From NCBI GenBank assembly GCA_964547135.1, contig CAZJMK010000003.1, positions 60,544 to 124,543 of the forward strand: DNA of 64,000 nt, written 5' to 3'. Both the position numbers and the translations under genes were made by a program. The notes under the pieces were generated by a model, which ran no database searches, was not told the origin of the DNA, and worked only from the letters and a program-made list of their open reading frames with translations. Source of the DNA: JAJXSS01 sp964547135 (lineage in GTDB: Bacteria; Planctomycetota; Phycisphaerae; Phycisphaerales; Phycisphaeraceae). Shown here piece by piece: positions 26,644-35,886 of the stretch (positions are counted from its first letter, which is position 1; each line of letters begins with the position of its first letter).

Positions 26644-28932
26644 TCAGCTCGAATGGTTGTAGCGGGCAAGGGTTGTGCGCCACATCTGTCGATAGGCTGC
26701 CTCCATGTCGCGGGCGAAGCGGGGACCATCCATGAGCGGGGATTGTTGCATCTTCCGGCGCAGAGCCAAGCGCTGCCCACGTTGTTGTACCGCCTGCTCA
26801 GCCAGAGTTACCGCAGACTCGATGAACGCTTGCGGATTGGCCGCGATGTATGGTTCCAGCCCGACGGTTTTCAAGATGGATGCACCTGCTCGGCCGGCGG
26901 GGGTGTTGCCAAGCATGCAAAGCACCGGGGTCCCCATGTACAGGGCATCGCAGGTGGTGGTAATGCCGTTGTAGGGTAGTGGGTCCAACGCCAGATCAAT
27001 GCGTTCGTAGGTGTGCATGTAGGTGGGCCGATCCATCCGATCCGCGAACTGGATGCGTGTTTGGGCGATGTTACTGTGCGCCATGCGTTGCAAAATGCGC
27101 TCACGATGCTCCCGGCTGAAGACGAGCAACAACAAGCGCGAATCAGGCACAGACTCCAGCACCTTGATCCAAAGATCAAGCAGGGCATCGTGATGTTTGA
27201 CGGGGTTGTTGAGCGAACCAAAAGTGATCGGACCTGTCGGGGTGGTCGTACTCAGCGGATAGTCCCCCAGCGGGTCGTAAGCAACCCAGCCATGGGGCAG
27301 TCGGATGGGCGTTTCATTGAAATGAGGGTCTGCCTGTTCCAAGGGGTCGATAATGGCGTCAGTGATCCGATAGTGCATGGCATCCAGCCCGGTGCTGCCG
27401 GGGTACGCCAACCAGCAGACCTGCACCGGCGCAGGCTCACGAGCAAAAACCAGGGCGCGATGTCGGCCCATATGCATCGTCAGGTCCACCAATACATCGA
27501 TCTGATCATGGCGAATCTGCTGGGCTAATTGTTCATCGTTGCAATGGTTCACCTCATGCCAGACATCGCAATAACGACGGAGTCGGTCGGTGATGTGATC
27601 CGGGCGCTGCACGGAACTGTAAGCATGTATTTCAAATTGTTCATGATCGTGATGAGCCAGCAGGGGGATGGTGAAAAACGACTCGGCCTGATTATAGAAG
27701 TCGGGCGATACATACCCTACGCGCAAACGCCGATGCTCCTGTTGATCGCGGATCGTTGGCGGTGTCCTTCGGCTCCACACCGGGCGGGCGTGAAGCTGGT
27801 TCCATTGCTGCAACTCACGAACCTGTGCGGCGGTGTCAAAGGCGGGGTGAAAATGCGCCAGGTAAACCAGGTTGCTGTGCGCTTCGGGGAACATGGGTCG
27901 CAATTCAATTGCCTGTCGATAGGCAGACAATGCGTCGTCCAATCGGCCTTGGTATTTGAGGGCGTTGCCCAGGTTGTAGGAAGCCTCGGGAAGCGTAGGG
28001 TTCAGGGCAATCGCCTTGTGGCCATGCTGCACCGCAGCGTCCCACTGCCCCAATTCTTTAAGGACATACGACAAATTACTCGGCGGCACCGCATCATTGG
28101 GTTGAAGTTTTGCAGCGCGTTCAAAGGCTTGCTGCGCGGCGGGGTAATCACCAAGGTGTGCCAGCGCCTGGCCGAGGTTCAGGTACGCTGGCGCATGGTC
28201 CGGCAAACATTGCAAGGCCCGGCGACACACTTCCACGGACTGGGCGTACTGCCGGGAGGCATTGAGGACAAAGCTGTAATCACTGAGCACCGCTGCACTC
28301 TGCGGTGCCAGGGCGACTGCTTTTTCGATGGCGACCAAAGCCTGTTCCACCTGTTGTAACTGACAAAGCAACCGACCCTGCGCAGCATAAGCCTGGTAAA
28401 AACGTGGGTTCAAGGTGATCGCTTGTGCATAAGCATGCAGTGCTGAAGTCGGCTCTGATGTTTCTGCCAAACAGTTGCCCAGGTTGTAATGCGCCACTGC
28501 GTCATTGGGCTGCAGAGCGACGGCCTGTCGATGTGCGGCGATGGCTTGATTCAATTCACCGGCATCGCGCCATACACTGCCCATCATGCCGTATGCCACT
28601 GCCGACTGTGGTGCCAACGCCACCACACGCTTCAAAACCTTCAAGGCCTCTTGCAGCGAATTTTGTTGGTGATAGGCTTTGGCCAACTGCAAACCAGCCG
28701 TGACATGGTTGGGCTGAGCCTTCAAACACTGACGCAGTAAATCGATCGCTTGCGATACACGGTTCATTTCCAGCAACAACACGCCGTAAAAAAACAATGC
28801 GTCGCTGTGATCGGGTTTGGACTTCAAAACCTGAGCGTACAAAGCTCCAGCTTCCGCTCGTTGACCGGCTCGGTGCAAAAGCTTGGCCTGTCGCAATAAC
28901 GGCTCGATGGGTTGTTCGCTGTGCTTGGTCAT
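26644..28932 (-). CDS. TPR / O-GlcNAc-transferase-like (GT41) glycosyltransferase
   Basis: A 762-residue protein. Residues 1-385 hold about eleven TPRs ('AYGMMGSVWRDAGELNQAI', 'ASYNLGNALKYQGRLDDALS'). From about 400 there is the GT41 catalytic region: 'LRVGYVSPDF', 'DVLVDLTMHMGRHR', 'APVQVCWLAYPGSTG', 'FGSLNNPVKHHD', 'LALDPLPYNGITTTCDALYMG' and 'GRAGASILKTVGL'. Bacterial members transfer sugars to protein Ser or Thr residues. No signal peptide is present, so it acts in the cytoplasm. It is a single gene, and its protein targets cannot be inferred. Confidence 0.9.
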   Translation of the reverse strand: MTKHSEQPIEPLLRQAKLLHRAGQRAEAGALYAQVLKSKPDHSDALFFYGVLLLEMNRVSQAIDLLRQCLKAQPNHVTAGLQLAKAYHQQNSLQEALKVLKRVVALAPQSAVAYGMMGSVWRDAGELNQAIAAHRQAVALQPNDAVAHYNLGNCLAETSEPTSALHAYAQAITLNPRFYQAYAAQGRLLCQLQQVEQALVAIEKAVALAPQSAAVLSDYSFVLNASRQYAQSVEVCRRALQCLPDHAPAYLNLGQALAHLGDYPAAQQAFERAAKLQPNDAVPPSNLSYVLKELGQWDAAVQHGHKAIALNPTLPEASYNLGNALKYQGRLDDALSAYRQAIELRPMFPEAHSNLVYLAHFHPAFDTAAQVRELQQWNQLHARPVWSRRTPPTIRDQQEHRRLRVGYVSPDFYNQAESFFTIPLLAHHDHEQFEIHAYSSVQRPDHITDRLRRYCDVWHEVNHCNDEQLAQQIRHDQIDVLVDLTMHMGRHRALVFAREPAPVQVCWLAYPGSTGLDAMHYRITDAIIDPLEQADPHFNETPIRLPHGWVAYDPLGDYPLSTTTPTGPITFGSLNNPVKHHDALLDLWIKVLESVPDSRLLLLVFSREHRERILQRMAHSNIAQTRIQFADRMDRPTYMHTYERIDLALDPLPYNGITTTCDALYMGTPVLCMLGNTPAGRAGASILKTVGLEPYIAANPQAFIESAVTLAEQAVQQRGQRLALRRKMQQSPLMDGPRFARDMEAAYRQMWRTTLARYNHSS

Positions 28933-29079
28933 GGTTGATTATTAATGATGAATGGTTCGACAACCGTCAAACCATGGGTTGTCCAAGCATACCTGCTGCT
29001 GCATTGTTAGAAACAAAGTGTGTATGAAAACACCTCTCGTCAAGAGATAGGGCAGACACTACACCTGCGATTAAACTCA

Positions 29080-29655
29080 TTATGACCCCTGCCGCAGCCA
29101 ACCCAGCAACCACCAAAGCACAAACAATTCCGCCACGATGGTTGCCGCTGCCACGGCCACGAGGTGCGTCCAACGCATGCGATCTGAACGGTTTGGTGAA
29201 GCACCATGACCGGCGGCCCGGCCGGGGTACGGAATCAAACTCAGTTGCTCACGGGCGGCATGGGCACAATCCGTCGAACGATTGCCACGGCGAGCCTGGT
29301 CCTGCACCATCGCCACGATCAGGTTGGCGTCAAAAGCGGTCAGACCGAGCATTTTGCCGACACGAATCAATCGCTCCCGTTTTTCCGCCGGCAGAATCGC
29401 CCCCTGCAATGCCTCGGCCACACGCACCGCCAGCACCCAGCGCGGGTCGGTGACTTCGGTAATCGCCTGCGCCTCCATCGCCGCCTGGGTCGTATCCGGC
29501 TGCCGGGCTTGCGATGACGTCGGCTGCAAAGGCGGGCGAACAATTTCCAAGGAACTGGTTTTGGTCAACTCCCCCTTGACCAACGCATCTCCCCCGGCTG
29601 CGTTTTCACGAGCCGAGGCCCAACGACCTGTCGTGTTGATAAAGCCTTTGGTGGG
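29080..29655 (-). CDS. Hypothetical protein with C-terminal membrane anchor
   Basis: The start is set at the GTG 29655, since GGAGAAGG lies six bases upstream, giving 191 residues. The N-terminal half is low complexity. Residues about 75-135 form a helical domain ('VAEALQGAILPAEKRERLIRV', 'AFDANLIVAMVQDQARRG'). A single membrane helix lies at 165-185 with a short tail, so it is probably tail-anchored. I do not recognise a family. The helical domain seems conserved-looking and could bind a partner. It stands alone between the GT41 gene and cysS. Confidence 0.65.
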   Translation of the reverse strand, partial: PTKGFINTTGRWASARENAAGGDALVKGELTKTSSLEIVRPPLQPTSSQARQPDTTQAAMEAQAITEVTDPRWVLAVRVAEALQGAILPAEKRERLIRVGKMLGLTAFDANLIVAMVQDQARRGNRSTDCAHAAREQLSLIPYPGRAAGHGASPNRSDRMRWTHLVAVAAATIVAELFVLWWLLGWLRQGS

Positions 29656-29762
29656 CACAAGCCTTCTCCAACCTGAGCATAACACACAACCCGCCGTTGC
29701 CAACCTTCATGAATGCAAAAATCACGCCTGAACTTGGCATCGGCGACTACGGCAACCGTAGC

Positions 29763-29788
29763 GGTTAGCGCCGCGATCGATCGCGTTG
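29763..29788 (+). repeat. Repeat C copy 1
   Basis: GGTTAGCGCCGCGATCGATC with a CGCGAT/ATCGCG hairpin. The gap 29656-30072 holds this, copy C2 and repeat H1, and nothing else recognised. Confidence 0.75.
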
Positions 29789-29814
29789 TTGGAAGTGGTC
29801 GAGTAAATCATATC

Positions 29815-29841
29815 GGTTAGCGCCGCGATTGATCGCGTCTG
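29815..29841 (+). repeat. Repeat C copy 2
   Basis: GGTTAGCGCCGCGATTGATC, then GCGTCTG. The hairpin stem is CGCGAT/ATCGCG. It is followed at once by repeat H1, the same order as at 46383-46563. Confidence 0.8.
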
Positions 29842-29850
29842 AATAAAGTT

Positions 29851-29989
29851 GTTGACTGGTTAACTGGTTCACCTGTTCATCGGTCAGAAAAGAAAAACAC
29901 GATCCCGTCCAATGAACCAATTAACCAATTAACCAAACCATACCCAAGTCCTCGGCTTGCCAGCCTCGTCCTTGGCTTGGTTTCGTCAC
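29851..29989. repeat. Repeat H copy 1: long imperfect palindrome
   Basis: The left arm, rich in CTGGTTAACTGGTTCA, and the right arm, rich in ATGAACCAATTAACCAA, are inverted. The tail CCCAAGTCCTCGGCTTGCC..TTGGTTT is shared with 46501-46563 and, inverted, with 48861-48904. It lies about 80 bp before cysS. Confidence 0.7.
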
Positions 29990-30072
29990 TTGGCGTCAAT
30001 CAAGCATTGCCTCATTTCTGATTTCACCTGCACAACACTACAATTACCTTTTTCATCAGGGACGCAAGCCTC

Positions 30073-31626
30073 ATGCCGATTCGTTTTTACAATACGTTGT
30101 CGCACCAGGTGGAAGTGTTCACGCCGATCGATCCGCAGGGGGTGACGATGTACAACTGCGGGCCGACGGTGTACGACTTTGCCCACATCGGCAACTTCCG
30201 CGCTTTTCTACTGGCGGACCTGATCCGTCGCACCCTCGAAATCACCGGCCATCGGGTGCAACAGGTGATGAACATCACCGATGTCGGGCACATGACCGAT
30301 GATGCCGTGGCCGACGGAGCCGGGCAGGACAAAATGGCCGTCGCCGCCCAACGCCTCAAAGACGCCAAAAAATCCGGCAAGCTGCCGCCCGATGCCATGG
30401 GCAACCCCGATGACCCGTATCAGGTGGCCGAGTATTACACGCAAGCCTTTGTCGCCGATGCCAAGGCCCTGCGTCTGCGCGTGGCGGACGAATACCCTTC
30501 GCACATGCCCCGTGCCACGCAGCACATCGCCGCCATGCAGGCCATCATCACCACCCTCATTCAAAAAAATCACGCTTACCTCGGCTCCGACGGGTGCGTG
30601 TACTACGATGTGCAGAGCTTCCCCCAATACGGAAAACTTTCCGGCAACACGCTCGACAAACTGCGCAGCGGCGCAGGCGGGCGCGTCAGCGAAACCAATC
30701 AATCGATCAAAAAACACCCTGCTGATTTTCTGCTTTGGAAGCCCGATCCGTCGCACCTGATGAAATGGGACGCACCCTGGGGGGCCGGTTATCCCGGTTG
30801 GCACATCGAATGCTCAGCCATGGCTTTGAGCGTGCTTTCACAACTGACGGGCAAACCACTGCAAACCATCGACATTCACACCGGCGGCGAAGACAATATT
30901 TTCCCCCATCACGAATGCGAAATTGCCCAATCCTGCGGGGCCACGGGAAAGCCCGAATTCGCCCGTCATTGGCTGCACACCCGGTTTCTGCTGGTGGAAG
31001 GCCGAAAGATGAGCAAACGCGAGGGTAATTTTTACACCGTGCGTGATGTGCTGGAAGGTCGTGTCACCGGTCGCCCGGTCGATCCTGCTGTGCTCCGCCT
31101 GGCGCTCATGCGTGTGCATTACCGCGCCAACATGGACTTCACGCTCAAAGGGTTGGAGGAAGCCGGCCACGCCGTGCAACGACTGCGCCAACTGGCCGGT
31201 GAATTGCATCAGCAAGTCAGTTCGACCCAACAACAGGGACGTGATTTGCCGGATGTGAACGGTCATGCAACGGTGCAGGCGTTTATCGAAAACTTAAGTG
31301 ACGATTTGAATATAGCAGGGGCATTGGCACAGGTGTTTAAGTGGATGAGTGAACCGCGCGACACGCCGATGGTGAGCTGGGCGGTGCTGCAAAAAATCGA
31401 TTCGGTGTTGGCGGTGGTGGGTGATGTGACTGCGAACCAAGCCGGTGCAGGCGGCAGCCGCAGTGAATCAGACACAACCGTCATCGAGCAATGCAAAGCC
31501 CTTGACACAGCCCGCACTGCCCGTGATTTTGCCACCGCCGACCGCATCCGCAAAGAATTACAGGCCCAGGGTTATGATGTGCAAACCACCAAAGCCGGCA
31601 CCACGGCGAGAAGGAAATTGGCTTAA
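30073..31626 (+). CDS. cysS: Cysteinyl-tRNA synthetase
   Basis: A 517-residue class I synthetase that charges tRNA-Cys. Seen are the zinc-ligand Cys29, the HIGH-type motif HIGN at 38-41, 'MNITDVGHMTDD', 'GYPGWHIECSAM', 'TGGEDNIFPHHECEIAQ' and the KMSKR loop. The C-terminal DALR-type helical domain follows. AGGGA lies upstream of the ATG. The 'DDAVADGAGQDKMAVAAQRLKDA' segment is an insert relative to the shortest forms. It is the first plus-strand gene of the window and is monocistronic. Confidence 0.96.
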   Translation: MPIRFYNTLSHQVEVFTPIDPQGVTMYNCGPTVYDFAHIGNFRAFLLADLIRRTLEITGHRVQQVMNITDVGHMTDDAVADGAGQDKMAVAAQRLKDAKKSGKLPPDAMGNPDDPYQVAEYYTQAFVADAKALRLRVADEYPSHMPRATQHIAAMQAIITTLIQKNHAYLGSDGCVYYDVQSFPQYGKLSGNTLDKLRSGAGGRVSETNQSIKKHPADFLLWKPDPSHLMKWDAPWGAGYPGWHIECSAMALSVLSQLTGKPLQTIDIHTGGEDNIFPHHECEIAQSCGATGKPEFARHWLHTRFLLVEGRKMSKREGNFYTVRDVLEGRVTGRPVDPAVLRLALMRVHYRANMDFTLKGLEEAGHAVQRLRQLAGELHQQVSSTQQQGRDLPDVNGHATVQAFIENLSDDLNIAGALAQVFKWMSEPRDTPMVSWAVLQKIDSVLAVVGDVTANQAGAGGSRSESDTTVIEQCKALDTARTARDFATADRIRKELQAQGYDVQTTKAGTTARRKLA

Positions 31627-31643
31627 CGAACAGAGGAACAAAT

Positions 31644-31770
31644 TACCACAGAGCGATCACGAGTAGCTAGGTGCTCGTGGCTCGGGGCTGGGCAGATTCG
31701 ATCATAAAGATTGCTTGACCCAGCTACCAGCTACTAGCCCCCAGTTCCATTTCTCTGTGTCTCTGTGGTA
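31644..31770. mobile_element. Repeat F copy 2: about 127-bp MITE-like element
   Basis: It is bounded by TACCACAGAG and CTCTGTGGTA, with inner arms GAGTAGCTAGGTGCTCG and CAGCTACCAGCTACTAG. It is the inverse of copy 1. It fills the space between the converging cysS and helicase genes and could act as a two-way terminator. Confidence 0.78.
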
Positions 31771-31807
31771 AAAACTCTGTATTGAAAACGCTGCGGTGAA
31801 AGCCGGC

Positions 31808-34800
31808 CTAACTCAGCAACCGTTCCAAATCATCACGAGTCAGACTGCTCAGCAGGCTTTCGGACTGTTGCCCGATGATCGCATCCGCCAGGTGGCGTTT
31901 TTTGGCCTGCAATTCCGCGATGCGCTGTTCAACCGTATTCTGGCAGATCAGCCGATACGCAAACACATGGTGTTGCTGGCCGATGCGGTGTGCCCGGTCG
32001 ATGGCCTGGTTTTCGACCGCTGGGTTCCACCAGGGATCGAGGATGAACACGTACTCGGCTGCGGTCAGATTCAACCCCAAACCGCCTGCCTTCAAGCTGA
32101 TCAAAAACACCGGGCATTTCGGGTCGGTCTGAAAGCGTTCGACATGCTGTTTACGCTGGCGGGTTTGACCATCGAGGTACTCATACACCATGCCACGGGC
32201 GTCGAGTTGTTTGCGCACCAGTTCGAGGAACGAAGTGAACTGGCTGAATACCAAAGCCTTGTGCCCTTCCGAAACGATGTCGTCCAGCCGTTCGAGCAGG
32301 GCTTCGAGCTTGGCAAAAGGCTGGTCGGCCAATGTCGGATCGATCAGCCCCGGGTGACAGGCTGCCTGTCGCAAGCGCAGCAGGGCTTCGAGCACCATCA
32401 CACTGTTTTTACCCAGCCCGCCTTGTTCGTGCGTCTGCGTTTGCGATAAAAGTGACCCGCGATAGTGTTTAAGCAGTTGGTCGTACAGCGCTTTTTGCTC
32501 GCCTTCCATTTCACAAAGCACGGTCTGCTCGGTTTTGGGCGGAAGGTCGCGCAGCACCTGTTTCTTGGTGCGGCGTAAAATGAAGGGTCGCAACGCCTGC
32601 CCCAACTGCCGGGCGACATCGGTGCTCTGCAACATTTTGCCGCTGCTCAGTTGCACACTGTCGTGCTCATCGTCACCGGTTTGCTGATCAATCTTTTCCG
32701 ACAGCGGCGCGGCTGCGTTTGCATTCACTGTCGAGCTTGTTTTGAGTGCAGCCCCTGTCGCACCCGTCGCACCCGACGCATCATCGTGACCGTTGGTTCG
32801 ATCCTTACGAGCATCATTCAGGGCGTTTTTGAGCAGAAGGCCGAAGTGTCCCGCTCCGCCGAGCATCCCGGGGTTGAGGTATTCAAAAATCGACCACAAA
32901 TCCCCCAAATGATTTTCCACCGGCGTACCGGTGAGTGCCAATCGATGATCCGCCTGAAGCAGCCGCACTGCCTTGGCGACCTGTGAACTGGGGTTTTTGA
33001 TCGCCTGTGCCTCGTCCAAAATCACATACGCAAACCGCTGCTTGCGCAGCTCATCCACATCCCGGCGAATCAGCCCGTAGGTCGTGATCACCAGGTCATG
33101 CTCTGCAAAAGCCTCGCGCAACGATTGACGCTCCGTGCCGGTGTAGGCCTGCACCCGCAAGCCGGGCACGAATCGCTGCGCTTCGTCGATCCAGTTGAAC
33201 ACCACCGACCGCGGTGCGACGACCAATGACGGACGATTTTCGAATTTCGAATTGACGCCCAGCCCTTCAGGGCCGGATGATTTGAAATCACTGGATGTGA
33301 CATATCCGGGGCTAAAGCCCTCGGCGTCATCATGCTGCACTGGGCCACTTCCCTCTTCCTTCACTTGGCCACTCTCTGACAGCAGCATCGCCAATACCTG
33401 AATGGTTTTGCCCAGCCCCATGTCGTCGGCCAGCACGCCGCCCATGCCGAACTCGCGCAAAAACGCCAGCCAACCCAATCCTTCTTTTTGATACGGTCGC
33501 AACGTCCCTTTGAAATCCCTCGGTGGCTCCAGCGGCACAATGCCATCAAACTGATGCAAGCGTTCCCGCGCTGCGGCAAAGGCATCATCCACCTGCACCA
33601 TTTCCTGCCGGGCCAGCAGCGTATCCAGCAGTGCCGCCTGGGTGCGTTTGAACTTGAGCACATCGCCTTCGATTTGCGCCACCCCAGCCAGTAACCCATG
33701 CTCCGCCAACCACTGTTCAGGCAGCAACCCCTGCGAACCATCGCCCAACGTAATAAGCGTTCGCCCTTCCTTGGCAGCCTGCAAAATGGCGGGCAGGGGC
33801 ACGATCTGCGTTTCCCCGTCGGCGCGTGTGAAGGTCATTCCGCCGCGCAGTTCGAACCAGTCCATCCCGCTGGTCACTGACAAGTTCGCCGCCCCCGGCC
33901 GAGCCATGATTCTGCGATCCGCTGACACCACCCAGCCTCGCGTCAGCAACTGCATCACCGTCATCGGCATCGCCTTCACCGGCAGCGACCCCAACAAATC
34001 CGTGCTGTTGCCATTGGTCAGTTCGGGGCGAAAACCCAGACTGATGAACAGTGCCACCGCCTGCTCTTCCGCCCGTAAATCACGTCGAATGATGATCGGC
34101 CGTTTGCCCTGCGAAAAACTCACCCGTGCCCCGATATCGCCTTCATCCTCCGCTGATGCACTTTCACCCATCGCGGCGGTTGAAAAATCATCATCGTCGT
34201 CATCATCCATGTTGCCGTGTTGCGCTCGTGCCTGTGCTGCCAGTTCATCCTCCACCGACTCTGCCAAATCCAGCGCATCATTCACACGATCAACGTGCGA
34301 TTCATCGTCATCGCCTGATGCTCGCCCCGCACCCTCACCCCGTTCACCGCTGGCTTGCGCCTCATCATCGTTTTCTTCACCGGGTAAAAATCGCCCTGCC
34401 TGCCCTGGTTTGATGTGGTGCGAACCATACGCAAACCACAACCGGGCTGACAACATATTCCGCGCTAGTCCCCCGGTTCCCCCGGTTCCCCCGGTTCCCC
34501 CGGTCCCGCCGTTACCCCCGGTTCCACCCGCACCTGCACTGACCCCAGCCCCTTCAAACCCCGGCCCCGAACCCGGACTGTACAACTCCACATGCGGCAC
34601 CGGTGTCGCATGTTCCTCCTGTGGCCCAACGCCCTCCGGTAACTCCAACTCCGGCAGACTCGCCAGTGTGTACAACTTCTCCAAAAACTTCGGCACATCC
34701 CCCTGTGCCACTTTCAACGGCGAAACCTTGCCATGGGCGAAAAACTCGTCCCGGTAATGCTGCACCCAGCGATACGAATCACGATCATCCAGCAACCCCA

Positions 34801-35848
34801 CCACCCCCCGATGAATCAGCAACCCATCCGCCCCGCCCAGCACCACCTCCGGCTCATGCACCGCCAATCGCTCTGCCCCCTTACGAAACTCCACTTCCAA
34901 CGCCAGTGCGTCCCCCGTGTCCTGCCCCACCAGCCAAAGCACCCAACTCGCATCATCAACCCATTGCAACGGGTAGGTCACGCTCTCCGCGTCGCCGGCT
35001 TCGGGTTCATCATCAAACACAAACGCACGACCGGTTTCGGTGAGTCGTTTGAGCAGCGCCCGCCAGGCACCGCTGACCAGGGCAAACGTGTCGGCTCCGC
35101 GTGCCCCCATCGCCAATCCGACATCCAACGCATCATGATCGGTCGAGTGAATCCGCTGCCCACCCACAATCAGCGACACCAACTCACGGTCCAGCGCATC
35201 GGTCAGTTCGCCCACGGCCTGCGGCGAAGCCCGCCAATGACGCATCGGCCCCCAACCGGTGCGCGTTGGTTGACGTTGCTTTATTTCCACCACGAGCTGC
35301 CCCAACCGTCGGGTCGCGCCCGCATTGATTCCATAACAAATCTGTCGCAAACCGTTGACCAGTGCGCTGGTCGTCGAAGGTGTTTCGATGATCGATGAAC
35401 GCAACAACGTCAGCCGACCGACCCATTCGGGTTCCTGGGCCACGGGCTTGACCGCACCGGGGTCGCGCTTGCGGGCTTTGGGCATCGCCAATACCGGGGC
35501 ATCGCTCTGGGTGTTGAGGGCGGTGCCACCGGTCGTTGTCGAGGCATCACCTTCACCTTCCACCTTTTCCTTCATCCCGTTGTAATGCACTTCCAGCAGC
35601 GTCGCCCAAATGTGTTTGCAATATTGCCCCCTGGCAAAAAACGCGCAGCTGCAATGCACACGGGCTGTCGGACCCGCGCCGCTGATGGTGACGATATGGT
35701 CCTGATCGCCGCTGCCCTTGACCGCTGCCCGCACCCATTGCCCCTGTTCCGGCGGCAGTTGGCGCACCCGTCCCTGCGCCTGGTAGGACCGGCCACGCAT
35801 GCGGATGGTGCTGTGAAAGTGATTCGCCCAGGCTTTGATCAGCGACAT
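31808..35848 (-). CDS. SWIM-domain SNF2-family helicase/ATPase
   Basis: The start is the ATG 35848, with GGAG six bases upstream, giving 1346 residues. The N-terminal SWIM zinc finger has C66, C68, C77 and H79. A middle region is followed by an Asp/Glu-rich linker and a Gly-Thr repeat. The SNF2 core has 'DDMGLGKTIQVLAML' (Walker A), DEAQ, 'LTGTPVENHLGDLWSIF', and the C-lobe with 'SLKAGGLGLNLT' and 'RAHRIGQ'. It remodels DNA-protein complexes. About 45 residues between Walker A and motif Ia come from dispersed repeats (separate entry). The upstream membrane-protein gene ends 38 bases before it. Confidence 0.92.
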   Translation of the reverse strand: MSLIKAWANHFHSTIRMRGRSYQAQGRVRQLPPEQGQWVRAAVKGSGDQDHIVTISGAGPTARVHCSCAFFARGQYCKHIWATLLEVHYNGMKEKVEGEGDASTTTGGTALNTQSDAPVLAMPKARKRDPGAVKPVAQEPEWVGRLTLLRSSIIETPSTTSALVNGLRQICYGINAGATRRLGQLVVEIKQRQPTRTGWGPMRHWRASPQAVGELTDALDRELVSLIVGGQRIHSTDHDALDVGLAMGARGADTFALVSGAWRALLKRLTETGRAFVFDDEPEAGDAESVTYPLQWVDDASWVLWLVGQDTGDALALEVEFRKGAERLAVHEPEVVLGGADGLLIHRGVVGLLDDRDSYRWVQHYRDEFFAHGKVSPLKVAQGDVPKFLEKLYTLASLPELELPEGVGPQEEHATPVPHVELYSPGSGPGFEGAGVSAGAGGTGGNGGTGGTGGTGGTGGLARNMLSARLWFAYGSHHIKPGQAGRFLPGEENDDEAQASGERGEGAGRASGDDDESHVDRVNDALDLAESVEDELAAQARAQHGNMDDDDDDDFSTAAMGESASAEDEGDIGARVSFSQGKRPIIIRRDLRAEEQAVALFISLGFRPELTNGNSTDLLGSLPVKAMPMTVMQLLTRGWVVSADRRIMARPGAANLSVTSGMDWFELRGGMTFTRADGETQIVPLPAILQAAKEGRTLITLGDGSQGLLPEQWLAEHGLLAGVAQIEGDVLKFKRTQAALLDTLLARQEMVQVDDAFAAARERLHQFDGIVPLEPPRDFKGTLRPYQKEGLGWLAFLREFGMGGVLADDMGLGKTIQVLAMLLSESGQVKEEGSGPVQHDDAEGFSPGYVTSSDFKSSGPEGLGVNSKFENRPSLVVAPRSVVFNWIDEAQRFVPGLRVQAYTGTERQSLREAFAEHDLVITTYGLIRRDVDELRKQRFAYVILDEAQAIKNPSSQVAKAVRLLQADHRLALTGTPVENHLGDLWSIFEYLNPGMLGGAGHFGLLLKNALNDARKDRTNGHDDASGATGATGAALKTSSTVNANAAAPLSEKIDQQTGDDEHDSVQLSSGKMLQSTDVARQLGQALRPFILRRTKKQVLRDLPPKTEQTVLCEMEGEQKALYDQLLKHYRGSLLSQTQTHEQGGLGKNSVMVLEALLRLRQAACHPGLIDPTLADQPFAKLEALLERLDDIVSEGHKALVFSQFTSFLELVRKQLDARGMVYEYLDGQTRQRKQHVERFQTDPKCPVFLISLKAGGLGLNLTAAEYVFILDPWWNPAVENQAIDRAHRIGQQHHVFAYRLICQNTVEQRIAELQAKKRHLADAIIGQQSESLLSSLTRDDLERLLS
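33235..33378. repeat. Repeat mosaic (I + A copy 2 + D-like) inside the helicase gene
   Basis: Repeat A (33253-33329, 77 bp) is bounded by TGACGCCC and CGGCGTCA. A TTTCGAATTTCGAA stretch lies on one side and CACTTGGCCACT-like DNA on the other. The same three elements fill the gspD-gspE gap. The protein keeps its frame across it and reads HDDAEGFSPGYVTSSDFKSS. Confidence 0.85.
34470..34530. repeat. GGT-rich microsatellite in the helicase gene
   Basis: Tandem 9-bp CCCCCGGTT-type units encode Gly-Gly-Thr repeats in the linker before the SNF2 core. The number of units could vary between strains. Confidence 0.7.
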
Positions 35849-35886
35849 TAATGGCTCCGGCGCAAGCGGGGGAACACCCGAATCCC

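Noticed and set aside
29656..30072. tRNA or T-box leader before cysS
   Set aside because: The inverted arms belong to repeat H. There is no cloverleaf, no TTCRA box and no T-box sequence.
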